A DNA stretch of 5,828 bases from positions 1 through 5,828 of the forward strand of contig JAGUWE010000063.1 in the NCBI GenBank assembly GCA_020062525.1, read 5' to 3'. The translations under genes and the position numbers were made by a program. Positions 5,395 to 5,828 of the stretch are shown here, one piece after another. The stretch is from Patescibacteria group bacterium (lineage in GTDB: Bacteria > Patescibacteriota > Patescibacteriia > JAACEG01 > JAGUWE01). Each line of letters starts with the position of its first letter. Positions within the stretch are counted from its first letter, which is position 1. Below the pieces are notes generated by a model, which saw only the letters and a list, made by a program, of their open reading frames with translations, did not search any database and was not told where the DNA came from.

Positions 5395-5535
5395 TCATTG
5401 CGAGGAGTCCGCCAGCTGGCGGACGACGAAGTCATGCCAAAGGAAGATCCGCCATTGGTGGACAATCTCGTTTAATCAAATGAAATACAATAAGATTGCC
5501 ACGCTTTTCGCCAATTGGCGAAAAGCTCGCAATGA
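5395..5535. repeat. Composite palindromic repeat of the TCATTGCGAG...CTCGCAATGA type
   Basis: TCATTGCGAG (5395-5404) and its exact inverse CTCGCAATGA (5526-5535) bound a 141-bp element. Within it are an 18-bp perfect palindrome GTCCGCCAGCTGGCGGAC (5407-5424), an imperfect one TCCGCCATTGGTGGA (5448-5462), and a 24-bp perfect palindrome at 5503-5526 centred on GCCAATTGGC. From memory, the CATTGCGAG...AGATTGCC...CTCGCAATGAC framework is a dispersed repeat in many bacteria. All three inner palindromes have a CGCCA/TGGCG-like core. No coding potential is seen. It fills most of the 250-nt gap between porA and the membrane protein gene; the rest is AT-rich and shows nothing else. Confidence 0.8.
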
Positions 5536-5574
5536 CACCTTCAAGGAACTTTTTAAAAATTTATTATCAAACTT

Positions 5575-5828
5575 ATGCTCCTTTTCTCTAAAAAATTATT
5601 TTCCATTTTATTTCTCGTTTTCCTTTTCCAGTTTTTTTGTTTCAGTTTTGTTTTAGCCGTTGACATTGAGTTTACTCCTCAGGTCGGTATTCCGGGTACT
5701 GAATTTACGAAAGGGGCTAAATTGAAAATAGGTGACACGACAGCCAAGATCGGCGAATATATTAAGGCGTTTTATGTTTTTGGCATTAGCTCTTTGGCGA
5801 TTCTTTCAGTGGTGATGATTGCCTGGGG
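5575..5828 (+). CDS. Exported membrane protein, 5' part only, possibly pilin/VirB2-like
   Basis: An open frame from ATG 5575 runs past the window edge (84 complete codons). Residues 1-28 form a signal peptide: 'LLFSKKLF', a long hydrophobic core rich in Phe and Leu, and a V-L-A cleavage site before 'VDIEFTPQVGIPGTEFTKG'. A second hydrophobic segment begins at about 65 ('AFYVFGISSLAILSVVMIAWG') and continues out of the window. The order of signal peptide, short Pro/Gly-rich exposed stretch, then TM helix beginning 'YIKAFYVFGI' resembles small VirB2/TrbC-like or CPR membrane proteins I recall, but this is a tentative family guess. No clear ribosome-binding site; an AAGGAAC about 30 nt upstream is too distant. 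It is on the same strand as porA but 250 nt of repeats separate them, so it is probably a separate unit. It is clearly not porB. Confidence 0.75.
   Translation, partial: MLLFSKKLFSILFLVFLFQFFCFSFVLAVDIEFTPQVGIPGTEFTKGAKLKIGDTTAKIGEYIKAFYVFGISSLAILSVVMIAW

Noticed and set aside
5503..5526. 24-bp palindrome as an intrinsic terminator for porA
   Set aside because: It is not followed by a T-run, lies 180 nt past the stop codon, and belongs to a larger dispersed repeat.

Overview
The window reads as chromosome from a low-GC member of the Candidate Phyla Radiation (Patescibacteria), most likely a parcubacterium. The evidence is a TM-anchored family-5 solute-binding protein with a long basic N-terminus, very small basic proteins, weak or absent Shine-Dalgarno sequences, and intergenic space packed with degenerate short tandem repeats and palindromic elements. 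TGA is used as a stop (porD and the 51-aa gene) and Trp is TGG, so the code is the standard bacterial one. This taxonomic call is inference from gene style; there is no rRNA in the window.

Layout: positions 3-2375 hold three minus-strand genes, in transcription order a 51-aa basic protein of unknown function, secG (SecYEG translocon subunit) and an oligopeptide-type ABC transporter solute-binding protein. Positions 2376-2780 form a divergent intergenic region of about 400 nt. It contains a 165-bp element with perfect 25-bp terminal inverted repeats, a near-consensus sigma70 promoter facing right, a heptamer array, and a widely dispersed hairpin repeat of the CCCCCTTT/AAAGGGGG type just before the next gene. 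Positions 2781-5324 hold a plus-strand operon for a four-subunit 2-oxoacid (probably pyruvate):ferredoxin oxidoreductase, in the order porG (gamma), porD (delta, two 4Fe-4S), an interloping four-helix-bundle protein gene, then porA (alpha). No porB (TPP-binding beta subunit) follows. Positions 5325-5574 are a repeat-filled gap containing a 'TCATTGCGAG...CTCGCAATGA' composite palindromic element. From 5575 a membrane protein with a signal peptide begins and runs off the window.

The most interesting structure is at 3669-4173. The four-helix-bundle gene is bracketed by two arrays of 9-bp repeats in inverted orientation (5 units on the left, 10 on the right), placed between porD and porA. The left array supplies the AGGA ribosome-binding site of the inserted gene and contains the porD stop codon. 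The right array has been captured as the N-terminus of PorA, encoding about ten x-Ser-Gln tripeptides before the conserved domain begins. This looks like a small insertion unit whose 3-codon repeat period lets it sit in an operon without breaking frame. That reading is inference; the repeats, their orientation and their frame are directly visible.

Functionally, PorGDA would interconvert pyruvate and acetyl-CoA + CO2 with ferredoxin, a plausible energy step in a fermenter. SecG and the binding protein belong to the envelope export and uptake machinery.
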